NCBI RefSeq assembly: GCF_900465315.1
Contig: NZ_UBIX01000007.1
Reading direction: 5' to 3' (one strand)
DNA: 64,000 bases
Source of the DNA: Asaia bogorensis_B
GTDB lineage: Bacteria; Pseudomonadota; Alphaproteobacteria; Acetobacterales; Acetobacteraceae
Under the pieces are notes generated by a model. It made no database searches. It was not told the DNA's origin and was given only the letters and a program-made list of their open reading frames with translations. Numbering within the stretch: position 1 is the first letter of the stretch; each line of letters begins with the position of its first letter. Of this stretch, positions 46,625 through 55,254 are shown in pieces. The position numbers were made by a program, and so were the translations under genes.

Positions 46625-46806
46625 CGGTTGTGCAAGCGCGCATGCAGCGGCGGAATGACCTGCCCTGCGAGAGACATCGGCGGGCTAGCCGGCAACGCGC
46701 CGATCGCCATAATCGCCTCTGGGTCGCAGGTCGAAATCCTCATCGCACCGATCGTGGCAAAACGACGCGATGATTTCAACGCTGGAATGATCTCGGTCCG
46801 AGACAA
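46621..46806 (-). other. Short frame coupled to the ABC operon (possible remnant or small ORF)
   Basis: This 61-codon frame ends in TGA overlapping the ATG of the C-like permease (ATGA), the usual sign of translational coupling. Its upstream end overlaps the C-terminal codons of holA. The product (ending PPMSLAGQVIPPLHARLHNR) matches nothing I recognise. It could be the tail of a lost substrate-binding-protein gene or a chance frame. Confidence 0.3.
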
Positions 46807-47786
46807 AGCTGTGCAATCAGACGACGTGACAGTGCCAGATCGGGGCTGCCCGTCTGCTTGCAGGCCAGCTCGAAACCCTGCACGGCATCGCAGGCTCTCC
46901 TGAGACCTGTGCGATCCCAGCGCTCAAGGGCTTTCGTGAAACTCTCGGTTTTCTTGAAAAACACCGGGGGGCGAAGCATTTTCATGGCTTCCTGACGCGA
47001 CTTGCCCTCATCCATCCAGTCCAGCACCCGCAGCAACCGGTTCATGAGCGACAGACAGGCACGCGCCAGAGCAATGGGAGACAAACCATCGGCAAGCGCA
47101 CGCTCCAGCGCAATGTCAGCAATGGCTCGATCACCAGCCATCGCAGCACTTGTCGCATCATCCAGCGTGGCACTGGCAGAATCACCGATACATTCCTGAC
47201 AGTCATCGAGCGTCAGACGGCCACCTTCCCCGGCAAAAAGAACAAGCTTCTCGACTTCGCTTCGTATGGCTGCCCGGTCGGCTCCCATGACGGAAGAAAG
47301 CCAGAACAGGGCGTCGCGGTCGATCGTGACTGAGGCCTCACGAAAGAGATCCGCCAGTGAGGCAATAAGGGTCTTGCCCTCCTCGGGGTAGCAACCGATG
47401 GCGGCAATCGAGGCGTGGGCTTCAAGCGAGGTTCGCAGCTTCGCGCGTGAGGCAAGCCCCGGTGCTTCGATGACCAGAACCGTATCGCTGTCGATCGCAA
47501 ACGCCGCCATGACTCTGGGCAACAACGCGTCCTGTGCATCGCGCACCCATATGGCACGACGCCCCCCGATCAGCGAAAGCGCGCCCATCTCCTCTTCGAG
47601 GCGACCATGCTGCTCCTGATCGAGCACTGCAACACGAAATGGATCATCCAGCGACTCCGCCACCAGCTTGACGCACTGGGCGGCCCGCTCGCGTATCAGG
47701 CCGAGATCATCACCATAGAGCAGGACCCCGCGCCACTTGCCAATCTCAGCGAGTGTGCGGGAAGTCGAGCGGGCATCGATCTTCAT
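46776..47786 (-). CDS. holA: DNA polymerase III subunit delta
   Basis: HolA (336 aa) is the wrench subunit of the clamp loader. The N-terminal segment GVLLYGDDLGLIRERAAQCV, the central VIEAPGLASRAKLRTSLE and the helix EVEKLVLFAGEGGRLTLDDC fit the delta family. The C-terminal collar domain is seen in LARACLSLMNRLLRVLDWMD. The order leuS-lptE-holA is the usual alphaproteobacterial cluster. parB, often next, is absent here. Confidence 0.9.
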   Translation of the reverse strand: MKIDARSTSRTLAEIGKWRGVLLYGDDLGLIRERAAQCVKLVAESLDDPFRVAVLDQEQHGRLEEEMGALSLIGGRRAIWVRDAQDALLPRVMAAFAIDSDTVLVIEAPGLASRAKLRTSLEAHASIAAIGCYPEEGKTLIASLADLFREASVTIDRDALFWLSSVMGADRAAIRSEVEKLVLFAGEGGRLTLDDCQECIGDSASATLDDATSAAMAGDRAIADIALERALADGLSPIALARACLSLMNRLLRVLDWMDEGKSRQEAMKMLRPPVFFKKTESFTKALERWDRTGLRRACDAVQGFELACKQTGSPDLALSRRLIAQLCLGPRSFQR

Positions 47787-47792
47787 GCGCGA

Positions 47793-48443
47793 TCAGTTAT
47801 CCGTGCTATTGAGATCCGTACGCCCCGTTGCCGCAGCCGGGAAGCCATCAGGACCCGCCTTCTCGTAAGGCTGGCCATTCTGGGTCGGCATGGCGTTCGG
47901 ATCAAAATAGGACGGCAGATCCGCTGCATTGTTACGCGATGGCTTGATCTGGGTCTTGAACCAGATAGCGATCTGCTGACGGATTGAACCCGCAAGGGTC
48001 TGGGCGATACGAGCCCGAACAGTCTCGTCATTCAGGGTCTGCGCGAGATACTGCTCGAAGGTCGCGTTGAAGCCATCGAGTTCATTCACATCGCCCTCAG
48101 CCAGAAATCTCGGAGAGGGTTCGACAGTATAGAGACGCCAGTGCGCTGTCCCCAGTTCGCGATAACGGCCGGCAGTATTATCGCTATGAATATCAATGAC
48201 CGAAGCATTGACGCCGTAGCTTACATTGAGCGTGTAGCCGTCTGGTGCCTTGGTGCTGCCACTGCCCAGCTGCTCCTGAAGCGCAAGCCGTAATTCCTGC
48301 CCCTGACGCTCGGGGATGTTGGAGACATAAATGCGCTGCATCTCGTGCATCACGCGGGCGCCGCCATCTCCGTTGCTTCCATAAAGCGGCTGAAACCCGC
48401 AACCGCTCAGAGCCAGAGAAGCAAGCAGGATAAGACGGCGCAT
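47793..48443 (-). CDS. lptE: LPS-assembly lipoprotein LptE
   Basis: A 216-residue outer-membrane lipoprotein that plugs LptD for LPS insertion. The lipobox LSGC (Cys15) is followed by the LptE opening GFQPLYGSNGDGG. The central part YVSNIPERQGQELRLALQEQ and the C-terminal QTLAGSIRQQIAIWF are typical. The ATG at 48443 was chosen because the frame upstream lies in leuS. It is 4 nt after leuS and followed by holA. Confidence 0.9.
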   Translation of the reverse strand: MRRLILLASLALSGCGFQPLYGSNGDGGARVMHEMQRIYVSNIPERQGQELRLALQEQLGSGSTKAPDGYTLNVSYGVNASVIDIHSDNTAGRYRELGTAHWRLYTVEPSPRFLAEGDVNELDGFNATFEQYLAQTLNDETVRARIAQTLAGSIRQQIAIWFKTQIKPSRNNAADLPSYFDPNAMPTQNGQPYEKAGPDGFPAAATGRTDLNSTDN

Positions 48444-48447
48444 CGGT

Positions 48448-51045
48448 TCAGCCTGCCACCACAAAGTTGACGATACGATTGGGCACGTGAATGCGCTTGA
48501 CAATACGCTTGCCTTCCAGCATCCGCGCCACGTTCGGCTCGGCCTCGGCCAGCGGAAGCACCATGTCAGACGGCGCGTCGGGTGGCACCTCGATTGTGCC
48601 ACGCAGCTTGCCCATGATCTGCACGCCCAGCGTGATGCTGTCACGCGTGAGGAACGCGTCTAGCGCCTCCGGCCAGGCGCGCTCGACGACCATAGCCCCC
48701 TCAGGCTCCAGCAGGGCCACCATTTCTTCCGCCAGATGCGGCATCATGGGTGCGACAAGCAAGGCAAGTGAGAGAGCGGCCTCGCGACGCGCTGCGCCAA
48801 TACCGTCCTCGGTCGATTTCTCGGCCTCCGACAGGGCAGCGCTCAATTCGTGCAGACGCGCCACGGCGACATTGGGTGTGAAGCCCTCAAGCGCCTCGGT
48901 CACGGCCTTGATCGTGCGATGCGTGGCCTGACGCAGGCTGCGGCCGCCCTCCGTGAAGGGCGCTCCCTGTGGCACCTGCGCCGCGACATTCTGCACCAGA
49001 CGATAGAGACGCTGACCGAAACGGGCTGAAGCGGCAACGCCGGACTCGGTCCATTCCATATCACGCTCTGGCGGGCTGTCGGACAGAACGAACCAGCGCG
49101 CCGTATCTGCACCAAAGCGCTCGATAATCGCCGTAGGCGAAACCGTGTTCCGCTTGGATTTCGACATCTTCTCCAGGCGACCGAGCTGCACGGGCTGGCC
49201 ATTGTCACGACGCACATAGCCTTCGCCCGAACGCACCACGTCCTCAGGCGCGAGCCAGCCGCTCTCATCGCGGTAGCTCTCATGGGTGATCATGCCCTGG
49301 GTGAACAGACCATCAAACGGCTCGTCGACGCTGAGATGACCCGTCTCGTGCATGGCACGCGTGAAGAAGCGCGCATAAAGCAGATGCAGGATCGCGTGTT
49401 CGATACCGCCGATATACTGATCGACCGGCAGCCAGCTATTGGCCGCAATCGGGTCCGTCGGGGTGCTGGCATGGGGCGCCGTAAAGCGCGCGAAATACCA
49501 TGAGCTATCGACGAATGTATCGAATGTGTCAGTCTCGCGACGTGCCTTGGCGCCGCATTGCGGGCAGTCCACATGCTTCCAGCTCGGATGGTGATCGAGC
49601 GGATTACCGGGGCGGTCGAAGGTGACATCCTCGGGGAGCTTCAGCGGCAACTGGTCGTCCGGCACAGGCACTGCACCACAGCTGTCGCAATGGATGACCG
49701 GTATCGGACAGCCCCAGTAACGCTGGCGCGAGATACCCCAGTCGCGCAGGCGCCAGTTCACGACACCACGGCCGATCCCCATACCCTCGAGACGCTCGAT
49801 GGCCTTGCGCTTGCCTTCGACGATGTCCAGCCCGTCGAGGAAGCCGGAATTGATGAGCGTGCCCTCACCCGTGACGGCGGTCTTGCCCACCGTAAAGCCA
49901 GCTTGCTGCTCGCCTGTCGGCAGAATGACCGGACGCACCGGAAGGTCATATTTGCGGGCAAAATCAAGATCGCGCTGATCGCCACAGGGGCAACCGAACA
50001 CAGCGCCCGTACCATATTCCATCAGAACAAAATTGGCGATCCAGACCGGCACGGTCTCGTCAGGCGCAAACGGGTTGCTGACGCGCAACCCGGTATCGAT
50101 CCCGCGCTTTTCAGCCGCCTCGATTGCTTCCTCAGACGTACCGAGACGCTGACATTCCTCGATAAAGCTGCGTACGGCTTCGTTATCCTGACCAACCTTT
50201 GCGGCCAGCGGATGATCGGCAGCAATTGCGACGAAGCTCATGCCAAACAGCGTGTCCGGACGGGTGGTAAACACCTCGACCGAGTCCAGGTCGGTGTCGA
50301 ACCCTTCGGGAGGTGCATGAAGCGCAAAGCGGACACGAGCGCCTTCCGACCGGCCAATCCAGCGCTCCTGCATGACGCGCACACGCGCTGGCCAGCGATC
50401 CAGCTTGTCGAGGCCTTCAAGCAGGGGTGCTGCGAAATCCGTAATCTTGAGGAACCACTGCGACAGGCGCTTTTTCTCGATCAGCGCACCCGAACGCCAG
50501 CCACGCCCGTCAACCACCTGCTCATTGGCGAGCACGGTGTTGTCCACAGGGTCCCAGTTGACTGATGATTCGCGACGCTCGACCAGACCCTTGCGCCACA
50601 TATCCAGAAACAGCTTCTGCTGATGCCCGTAATATTCCGGCAGACAGGTGGCGATTTCACGCTCCCAGTCCAGTGAGAAACCAAGGCGCTGCAACGTGCC
50701 GCGCATGGCGGCAATGTTGTCCAGCGTCCACTGTCCCGGATGCACACCGCGCTCACGCGCCGCATTTTCCGCCGGGAGGCCGAACGCATCCCAGCCCATG
50801 GGATGCAGAACCGAAAAACCGCGTGCCCGCTTGTAGCGTGCCACCACATCGCCCAAGGCGTAATTACGCACATGCCCCATATGGAGCTGACCTGACGGAT
50901 ACGGAAACATTTCGAGTACATAATATTTCGGCTTGTCAGCAGCGGGATGATCGTCGGCAGCGAATGCGCGCACGCCATCCCATTTTGCCTGCCATTTGGG
51001 CTCAGCCTTGCCGAAATCGTAGCCGAGTGTCTCTTGTTCCGTCAT
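48448..51045 (-). CDS. leuS: Leucyl-tRNA synthetase
   Basis: LeuRS (865 aa) charges tRNA-Leu. The HIGH motif is HMGH at residues 55-58 (PYPSGQLHMGHVRNYALGD). KMSKS is in LEKMSKSKRNTVSPTAIIER. The editing domain and the zinc-type insert with cysteines (CDSCGAVPVPDDQ, CPQCGAKARRETDTF) are also present. Length is normal. It follows the DUF3576 lipoprotein after 47 nt. Confidence 0.96.
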   Translation of the reverse strand: MTEQETLGYDFGKAEPKWQAKWDGVRAFAADDHPAADKPKYYVLEMFPYPSGQLHMGHVRNYALGDVVARYKRARGFSVLHPMGWDAFGLPAENAARERGVHPGQWTLDNIAAMRGTLQRLGFSLDWEREIATCLPEYYGHQQKLFLDMWRKGLVERRESSVNWDPVDNTVLANEQVVDGRGWRSGALIEKKRLSQWFLKITDFAAPLLEGLDKLDRWPARVRVMQERWIGRSEGARVRFALHAPPEGFDTDLDSVEVFTTRPDTLFGMSFVAIAADHPLAAKVGQDNEAVRSFIEECQRLGTSEEAIEAAEKRGIDTGLRVSNPFAPDETVPVWIANFVLMEYGTGAVFGCPCGDQRDLDFARKYDLPVRPVILPTGEQQAGFTVGKTAVTGEGTLINSGFLDGLDIVEGKRKAIERLEGMGIGRGVVNWRLRDWGISRQRYWGCPIPVIHCDSCGAVPVPDDQLPLKLPEDVTFDRPGNPLDHHPSWKHVDCPQCGAKARRETDTFDTFVDSSWYFARFTAPHASTPTDPIAANSWLPVDQYIGGIEHAILHLLYARFFTRAMHETGHLSVDEPFDGLFTQGMITHESYRDESGWLAPEDVVRSGEGYVRRDNGQPVQLGRLEKMSKSKRNTVSPTAIIERFGADTARWFVLSDSPPERDMEWTESGVAASARFGQRLYRLVQNVAAQVPQGAPFTEGGRSLRQATHRTIKAVTEALEGFTPNVAVARLHELSAALSEAEKSTEDGIGAARREAALSLALLVAPMMPHLAEEMVALLEPEGAMVVERAWPEALDAFLTRDSITLGVQIMGKLRGTIEVPPDAPSDMVLPLAEAEPNVARMLEGKRIVKRIHVPNRIVNFVVAG

Positions 51046-51092
51046 GATCTTCTGTCGTCTGTTCGTGTCACGTAATCTTCAGGGCGGAGGCT

Positions 51093-51626
51093 TCAGTCCC
51101 GATTGCCATTATCGGCACGGAGCTGACGCGCACGCGCAAGGATACGCGTCGTGATATCCGAGGTCGTGTTCGGTGCAACGGGGGTATCCACCCACTCGCT
51201 TCCCTGCTTTTCCTGACGGAACACGGAAACGCGCAGCGCATCCGAACGCAACCGGCGATCGAGGATATAGGCAGCGATCTTGAAGCGCTCATTGGTGCTG
51301 GCAGGGGGCTGATACCAATCCGTCAGGATCACGCCGCCATTCGCGTCCGCTGAGGCAAATGGCATGAACGACAGGGTATCAATAGCACCACGCCAGAGAT
51401 AGGCATTAACCCCACCCTGAAGCTGGTCATCACCCCCCGTAGCGCCGCGATCAACGCCAAGCAGATGATTGCGCGGCTGGGTCAGGCTGTCGGGATCACG
51501 CCCACCGCCACAGGCACTGAGTGCCAACAGGGCGCAGAGCGGCAGAACGGAGAGATGCCGCCCCTTGAGTGTCAGCGCCCTTATGGGCGCATTGAGAGGG
51601 GCGATCGGCTGCAAACGAGGTGTCAT
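51093..51626 (-). CDS. DUF3576 family lipoprotein
   Basis: A 177-residue predicted lipoprotein. The lipobox LSAC places the lipid on Cys39 after a long N-terminal region, and a later start is possible. The domain LLGVDRGATGGDDQLQGGVN and VSVFRQEKQGSEWVDTPV is the DUF3576 pattern found next to leuS in alphaproteobacteria. Its function is not known. It lies 47 nt upstream of leuS, so may be in the same transcript. Confidence 0.82.
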   Translation of the reverse strand: MTPRLQPIAPLNAPIRALTLKGRHLSVLPLCALLALSACGGGRDPDSLTQPRNHLLGVDRGATGGDDQLQGGVNAYLWRGAIDTLSFMPFASADANGGVILTDWYQPPASTNERFKIAAYILDRRLRSDALRVSVFRQEKQGSEWVDTPVAPNTTSDITTRILARARQLRADNGNRD

Positions 51627-51745
51627 GTTGTCCCTATTAGACTGGCACTGGCCGCGTGTCGAAATCCCCGATCGCGGCACCCGCGTCCGGCTTCAACAAT
51701 TGTTCATATCGCGCCCGCCCGGTCCCGCCAAGGCTGGCCTGCCAC

Positions 51746-53893
51746 TTATCCTTGCGGCAGGCTTACCCGCTCGAGCATTTCACGCAGCCACATCTGCATT
51801 GCCTCTGGCAGAAAGTCATGTCGTGAGAGCACACCGGAAATTGTAATATCCGGCACAAGCCTCAGCAGATGGCGTTTCACGCGCTCAGTCTCTTCTCCCA
51901 TTCCATGAGACGCGAGCGAAACGAGGTAATAAAGTACCCCGGCAGCGCTACGCGGATAGAGACTGACGAAGGCTGCACCGGCCTGTCTGGCTTCCTCGTT
52001 GTTTCCTGACGCTTCGAGAACAAAAATGCTGAACGGCTCCGAGAGCACCGCCAAAGGCTGTGACGCTCTAAGGGCACGGAACTGCTGGATTTCTTCCAGT
52101 GCAACGGCCTTGTCTTCGGACAGCAGGGCCTGAGTAGCCTTGAGAGCGTGAATGGAGGGCGAGATGGCGATTGCCGGAAACACGCCACCTGCCCCCGTGT
52201 ACTCTGCGGTCAACGCCTTGGCTTCATCGAGCTGACCGGGCGTGAAGGTGCGTGTCATCATCGACAGCCACACGCCAAGCGGGTTGGCACGCAACTGGAT
52301 CGCCACGTAACCGGCGGCCGATGCGATTTCCTCGATATCTTCCGGAGGCGCAGATGACCAGGTTTCAAGATAGAGAAAGAACCTGATCAGCGAGCGCACA
52401 TAGAGCACGAACACGGATTCCTGGTCGGACTGATAGGCACGCTCGACCAGATCGCGCAATTCGGTGGCGAGTGTGATGTCACAGCGCAACAGGAGAGTCA
52501 GGGCACGCACGGCCATCTGAAAGGCCGATAGCTCGGCAATCGGACGGGACATCATGCGCTGCCCTTCCGAAACGAACAGCGACCACTGAAGCGACTTCAT
52601 CACATAGAAAAGCAATGCACGCTGAGCACGAGTATCTTTTGGCAGTTCGAAACGGTCTGCCCAGACGACACAGCCTTCCTGTCGCAGACTCAGAAGCCTG
52701 ATGATCACATAGCCTTCACTGGCGTCCCCGTGCTCAACATTGGCCCGAACCAGTCCTGATATGACGTAATCGGTCCCCGGGTTGTGCGTATTACCCAGAA
52801 GAGGCCCGGTTTCGCCCTGAGGCGTCTCCGGGAACGGGACAACCGTGAATGTCTGCAACCCGACGAGCTTGACCTCCAGACGCTCGGTCAGCTCAGCCGC
52901 CAGCGTATCAGCATGAGCCCCGCCCGCAGCCTTGAGCGGTGCCACAGCGATGGAGCCAAGCGTACGCGCGGAGACGGCGGCTGTCAGGAAAGGCGCCTCG
53001 GTGCCTCCGCCGACAAAAAGCTTCGCGTTCTCGGCATGGGAATCTCCGTGGACAAGCGCAGGGTCGCTTGCTGAGGAAGCGCCATGATGCGCCTTGGCGT
53101 AGGAATCAAAAGCTATCCGCTCTTGCAGGCTCCGCACGAGCCCCATGGTCGCAGGGCCTGGCACTGTGCCGAGCTGATCCTGAAAAAGCTGCACAACCTG
53201 ATCGCCCAGAGTTGCAGCCTGCGCATATTCTCCTTTTGTCACCCACGCCTGAATGCGCGCGCGCCACGCAGCCTCGTTCAGACCGTCACGAACGAGGAGA
53301 TGGTCCGCTGTCTCAAGAATGGCATCCGGATCGACCTGAGTGCGCAACGCGCTCTCGAAAAGCTGATAGATGTGACGATTAAGGCGTGTACGCTGCCCCT
53401 CGATCCATTCATTGAAAGCCGGATCGATACCGTTCAGTTCTCCCAGCAGAACCTCGCTGGGCGGCGGCAACTCACGCAGAATGGACTTGCCGCCGTTGAG
53501 AATACGCTCGACATCGACAGATGTGAGGGCCGGCTTGAGCGCCAGCGTGTGACGCTGCACATCGATAACATCGACACCCAACGGGCTGAGAGCGTCGAGA
53601 AGGCGATGGATTTCCTGACGGAGGGAAGCACGCGCAAGATCGTCCGGACGTCGGCTCCAGAGCAGTTCAGCCAAATGGGAGCGTGCAACAGGCTTGCGGT
53701 CGGAAAGCGCAAGAATGGCAAGTAATCCCTTCGTCTTTCCACCAACAGGCAGAACGCTCTCGCCCGTAAGCGTTGTCGCTTCCATGCGACCGATCAGTCG
53801 CAGACGCAGCAGGGTGGAATCGGTTTTTGCAACACCACGAAGGGCCAGATCGAACATTACTTCACGCTTTCTTTTCTCAGAGCCTTGTATCAC
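51746..53893 (-). CDS. BTAD/SARP-like transcriptional regulator with TPR-type C-terminus
   Basis: A 715-residue protein. The N-terminal winged-helix domain (KGLLAILALSDRKPVARSHL, then LLWSRRPDDLARASLRQEIH) is followed by a bacterial transcriptional activator domain at about residues 130-265 (ERILNGGKSILREL to QVVQLFQDQLG). Next comes a TolB/adenylate-cyclase-like segment (LGSIAVAPLKAAGGAHADTL). The C-terminal half is helical and TPR-like (KATQALLSEDKAVALEEIQQ). Such proteins sense a signal and activate nearby genes; the target is unknown. Start uncertain between 53893 and 53857. Confidence 0.75.
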   Translation of the reverse strand: MIQGSEKRKREVMFDLALRGVAKTDSTLLRLRLIGRMEATTLTGESVLPVGGKTKGLLAILALSDRKPVARSHLAELLWSRRPDDLARASLRQEIHRLLDALSPLGVDVIDVQRHTLALKPALTSVDVERILNGGKSILRELPPPSEVLLGELNGIDPAFNEWIEGQRTRLNRHIYQLFESALRTQVDPDAILETADHLLVRDGLNEAAWRARIQAWVTKGEYAQAATLGDQVVQLFQDQLGTVPGPATMGLVRSLQERIAFDSYAKAHHGASSASDPALVHGDSHAENAKLFVGGGTEAPFLTAAVSARTLGSIAVAPLKAAGGAHADTLAAELTERLEVKLVGLQTFTVVPFPETPQGETGPLLGNTHNPGTDYVISGLVRANVEHGDASEGYVIIRLLSLRQEGCVVWADRFELPKDTRAQRALLFYVMKSLQWSLFVSEGQRMMSRPIAELSAFQMAVRALTLLLRCDITLATELRDLVERAYQSDQESVFVLYVRSLIRFFLYLETWSSAPPEDIEEIASAAGYVAIQLRANPLGVWLSMMTRTFTPGQLDEAKALTAEYTGAGGVFPAIAISPSIHALKATQALLSEDKAVALEEIQQFRALRASQPLAVLSEPFSIFVLEASGNNEEARQAGAAFVSLYPRSAAGVLYYLVSLASHGMGEETERVKRHLLRLVPDITISGVLSRHDFLPEAMQMWLREMLERVSLPQG

Positions 53894-54158
53894 ATCCCTG
53901 TCTCGGTTTTTTTACGAAACGTATTCTCCTTCCTGGCAACGCATGCAATTGAAGGAAGATTAATATGCCGAGAGTGTGTTTTGCCGCCTGACGCCCTTAG
54001 GGAAAGGATCAAAGTAAATCTCGGGGCCAGCCAGCATAAATAAGGTCAATCTTCACGTTCCTGGCAGGCATACAGACTTACTAACAAAAGCAATCTTAGA
54101 ATGACTTGCCAGTATTGCAACCGATCACACGGTACAGAAAAAATTGAAACCGGCCCTC
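53894..54158. other. Intergenic stretch between BTAD regulator and tRNA-Arg promoter
   Basis: I see no gene in this 265-nt region. It is A/T-richer than its surroundings and must hold the promoter of the BTAD gene on the minus strand. I could not place one with confidence. The end (54159-54187) is the tRNA promoter, listed separately. Confidence 0.5.
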
Positions 54159-54187
54159 TTGCCTGTGTCACACGCGCCCCCTAGAGT
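54159..54187 (+). promoter_or_regulatory. Sigma70-type promoter of tRNA-Arg
   Basis: TTGCCT (54159-54164) and TAGAGT (54182-54187) are spaced by 17 nt, and the tRNA starts 10 nt after the -10 element. The spacing and position fit a tRNA promoter. Confidence 0.65.
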
Positions 54188-54197
54188 GAAAGCGATT

Positions 54198-54505
54198 GTC
54201 CGCGTAGCTCAGCAGGATAGAGCACAGGATTCCTAAAATTGGGCGCCATGCTTGGAAACATCATGGTGGATCTGCTCAAATTCGGGGAACGCTCTGGCGA
54301 CTAGCCGTGCCAATCCCGAGCCAAACATGCTGCTGAAAGCAGCATGGAGGTGTAGAGACTGTACGGGCAGCGCCTGTCGTCCGGTTTTCCGGGCTATGGT
54401 GAAGAGACAGTCCAGACCACAAACGGTGCGCCCTGCGTACCGGCGGCGAAAGCCGAAGTGGTATGAATCCTGGGGCCGTGGGTTCGAATCCCGCCGCGGA
54501 CACCA
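54198..54505 (+). tRNA. tRNA-Arg(CCU), split by a group I intron, CCA encoded
   Basis: Joining 54198-54234 to 54466-54505 gives a full cloverleaf of 77 nt. The acceptor stem GTCCGCG (54198-54204) pairs perfectly with CGCGGAC (54495-54501). The D arm is GCTC/GAGC, the anticodon stem CAGGA (54225-54229) with TCCTG (54468-54472), the seven-base loop TTCCTAA, and the T arm GTGGG/CCCGC with loop TTCGAAT. The anticodon is CCT, so the codon read is AGG. CCA is encoded at 54503-54505. The interruption lies directly after the third anticodon base, the position known for group I introns in Agrobacterium tRNA-Arg(CCU). Confidence 0.95.
54235..54465 (+). ncRNA. Group I intron (IC3-like ribozyme) in tRNA-Arg(CCU)
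   Basis: The 231-nt insert begins after a U (T234 of the 5' exon) and ends in G (54465), the group I boundary rule. P1 forms when CCU pairs with GGG at 54241-54243, giving the U-G pair at the splice site. The core contains TGTAGAGACTGTACGGGC and GAGACAGTCCAG, in which ACTGT (54358-54362) and ACAGT (54407-54411) form P7, and the segment CCAATCCCGAGCCAAAC resembles the Azoarcus tRNA-Ile intron. A GAAA tetraloop hairpin lies at 54444-54455. No homing endonuclease is encoded. Self-splicing is inferred. Confidence 0.92.
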
Positions 54506-54666
54506 TCACAATCAGAAGATACCGGCGATTTCCACCAACGCTCGCGGCCACGCCGTGGCGGATGTGGGATCGTGATTGCCTTCCCTGGCCGATCTGGCAC
54601 CGCATCTTTGTTCCAGGCGGCTCATAACCTGTTCGGGGTCAGAACCCTGTCTCTTTCCTTTGCCTG

Positions 54667-54978
54667 CTAGATCGTGACGCCGGTCATCTCCGGCGCAAAC
54701 AGCGCATGCAAAAGCAAAGCCAGCAACACAATCGCGATCAGCAAACCAAACAGCTTCCCGAATAGCCGGAAAGAGACAACAACCAGCAAAAGCAGAAGAA
54801 GCGCCAGAAGAGACGTCTGCACCTGATGAGGCACACCAAGTTCCTGCAACCCTTTGCGGGCAGCTTCCTCAATAACGGCAATGATCGACACGATAAGGGA
54901 AAACAGCCCGACAATCAGACCGAGTATCACCGCAATAGCACTCTGAATCACGCTTCTTTTCCCCCCGGGATGCCGCAA
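54667..54978 (-). CDS. Small hydrophobic membrane protein, unknown function
   Basis: A 103-residue protein with three hydrophobic stretches (about 14-34, 57-72 and 76-94), the last two rich in leucine. The start MRHPGGKRSVIQSAIAVILG is plausible. No known family is recognised. It is divergent from the symporter gene and converges with the tRNA. The reading frame could be a real inner-membrane protein or chance; the strong hydrophobicity favours a real gene. Confidence 0.55.
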   Translation of the reverse strand: MRHPGGKRSVIQSAIAVILGLIVGLFSLIVSIIAVIEEAARKGLQELGVPHQVQTSLLALLLLLLVVVSFRLFGKLFGLLIAIVLLALLLHALFAPEMTGVTI

Positions 54979-55254
54979 GGTCTGGCTTCTCGATCAGACA
55001 TGGGGAACGAAACGGCCCATATGTGACCCTGCCATCGCTTCTTGCGACGCAAATCATATGACCGAGATCGTATCGCGCGACAACGCTGCAAAACGATGCA
55101 GGATCACATCGCAATGCAACATCTGCCCCCCATGGCGGTCACGCTGACAGCGCATCGCATGGCGCTCATGACACAAGCTGACTGTTCCAGATTTGATATG
55201 ACAGGGTGTTATGGCCTAGACCCGGGCTTCCCCCGCCGTTTTGGAGCTGCCTCA
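54979..55254. promoter_or_regulatory. Divergent upstream region of membrane protein and symporter genes
   Basis: A 276-nt region with no clear gene. The symporter frame is open through it, but the conserved protein only starts at 55255. Candidate promoters are not distinct enough to name. Confidence 0.35.

Noticed and set aside
54252..54605. Protein-coding frames on both strands over the tRNA-Arg and intron
   Set aside because: They cross the exon, the intron core and the T arm. The RNA structure explains the sequence, and the translated products resemble no protein or endonuclease.
55042..55254. N-terminal extension of the symporter frame
   Set aside because: The 71 extra residues show no membrane helix or family similarity; the conserved protein begins at 55255.
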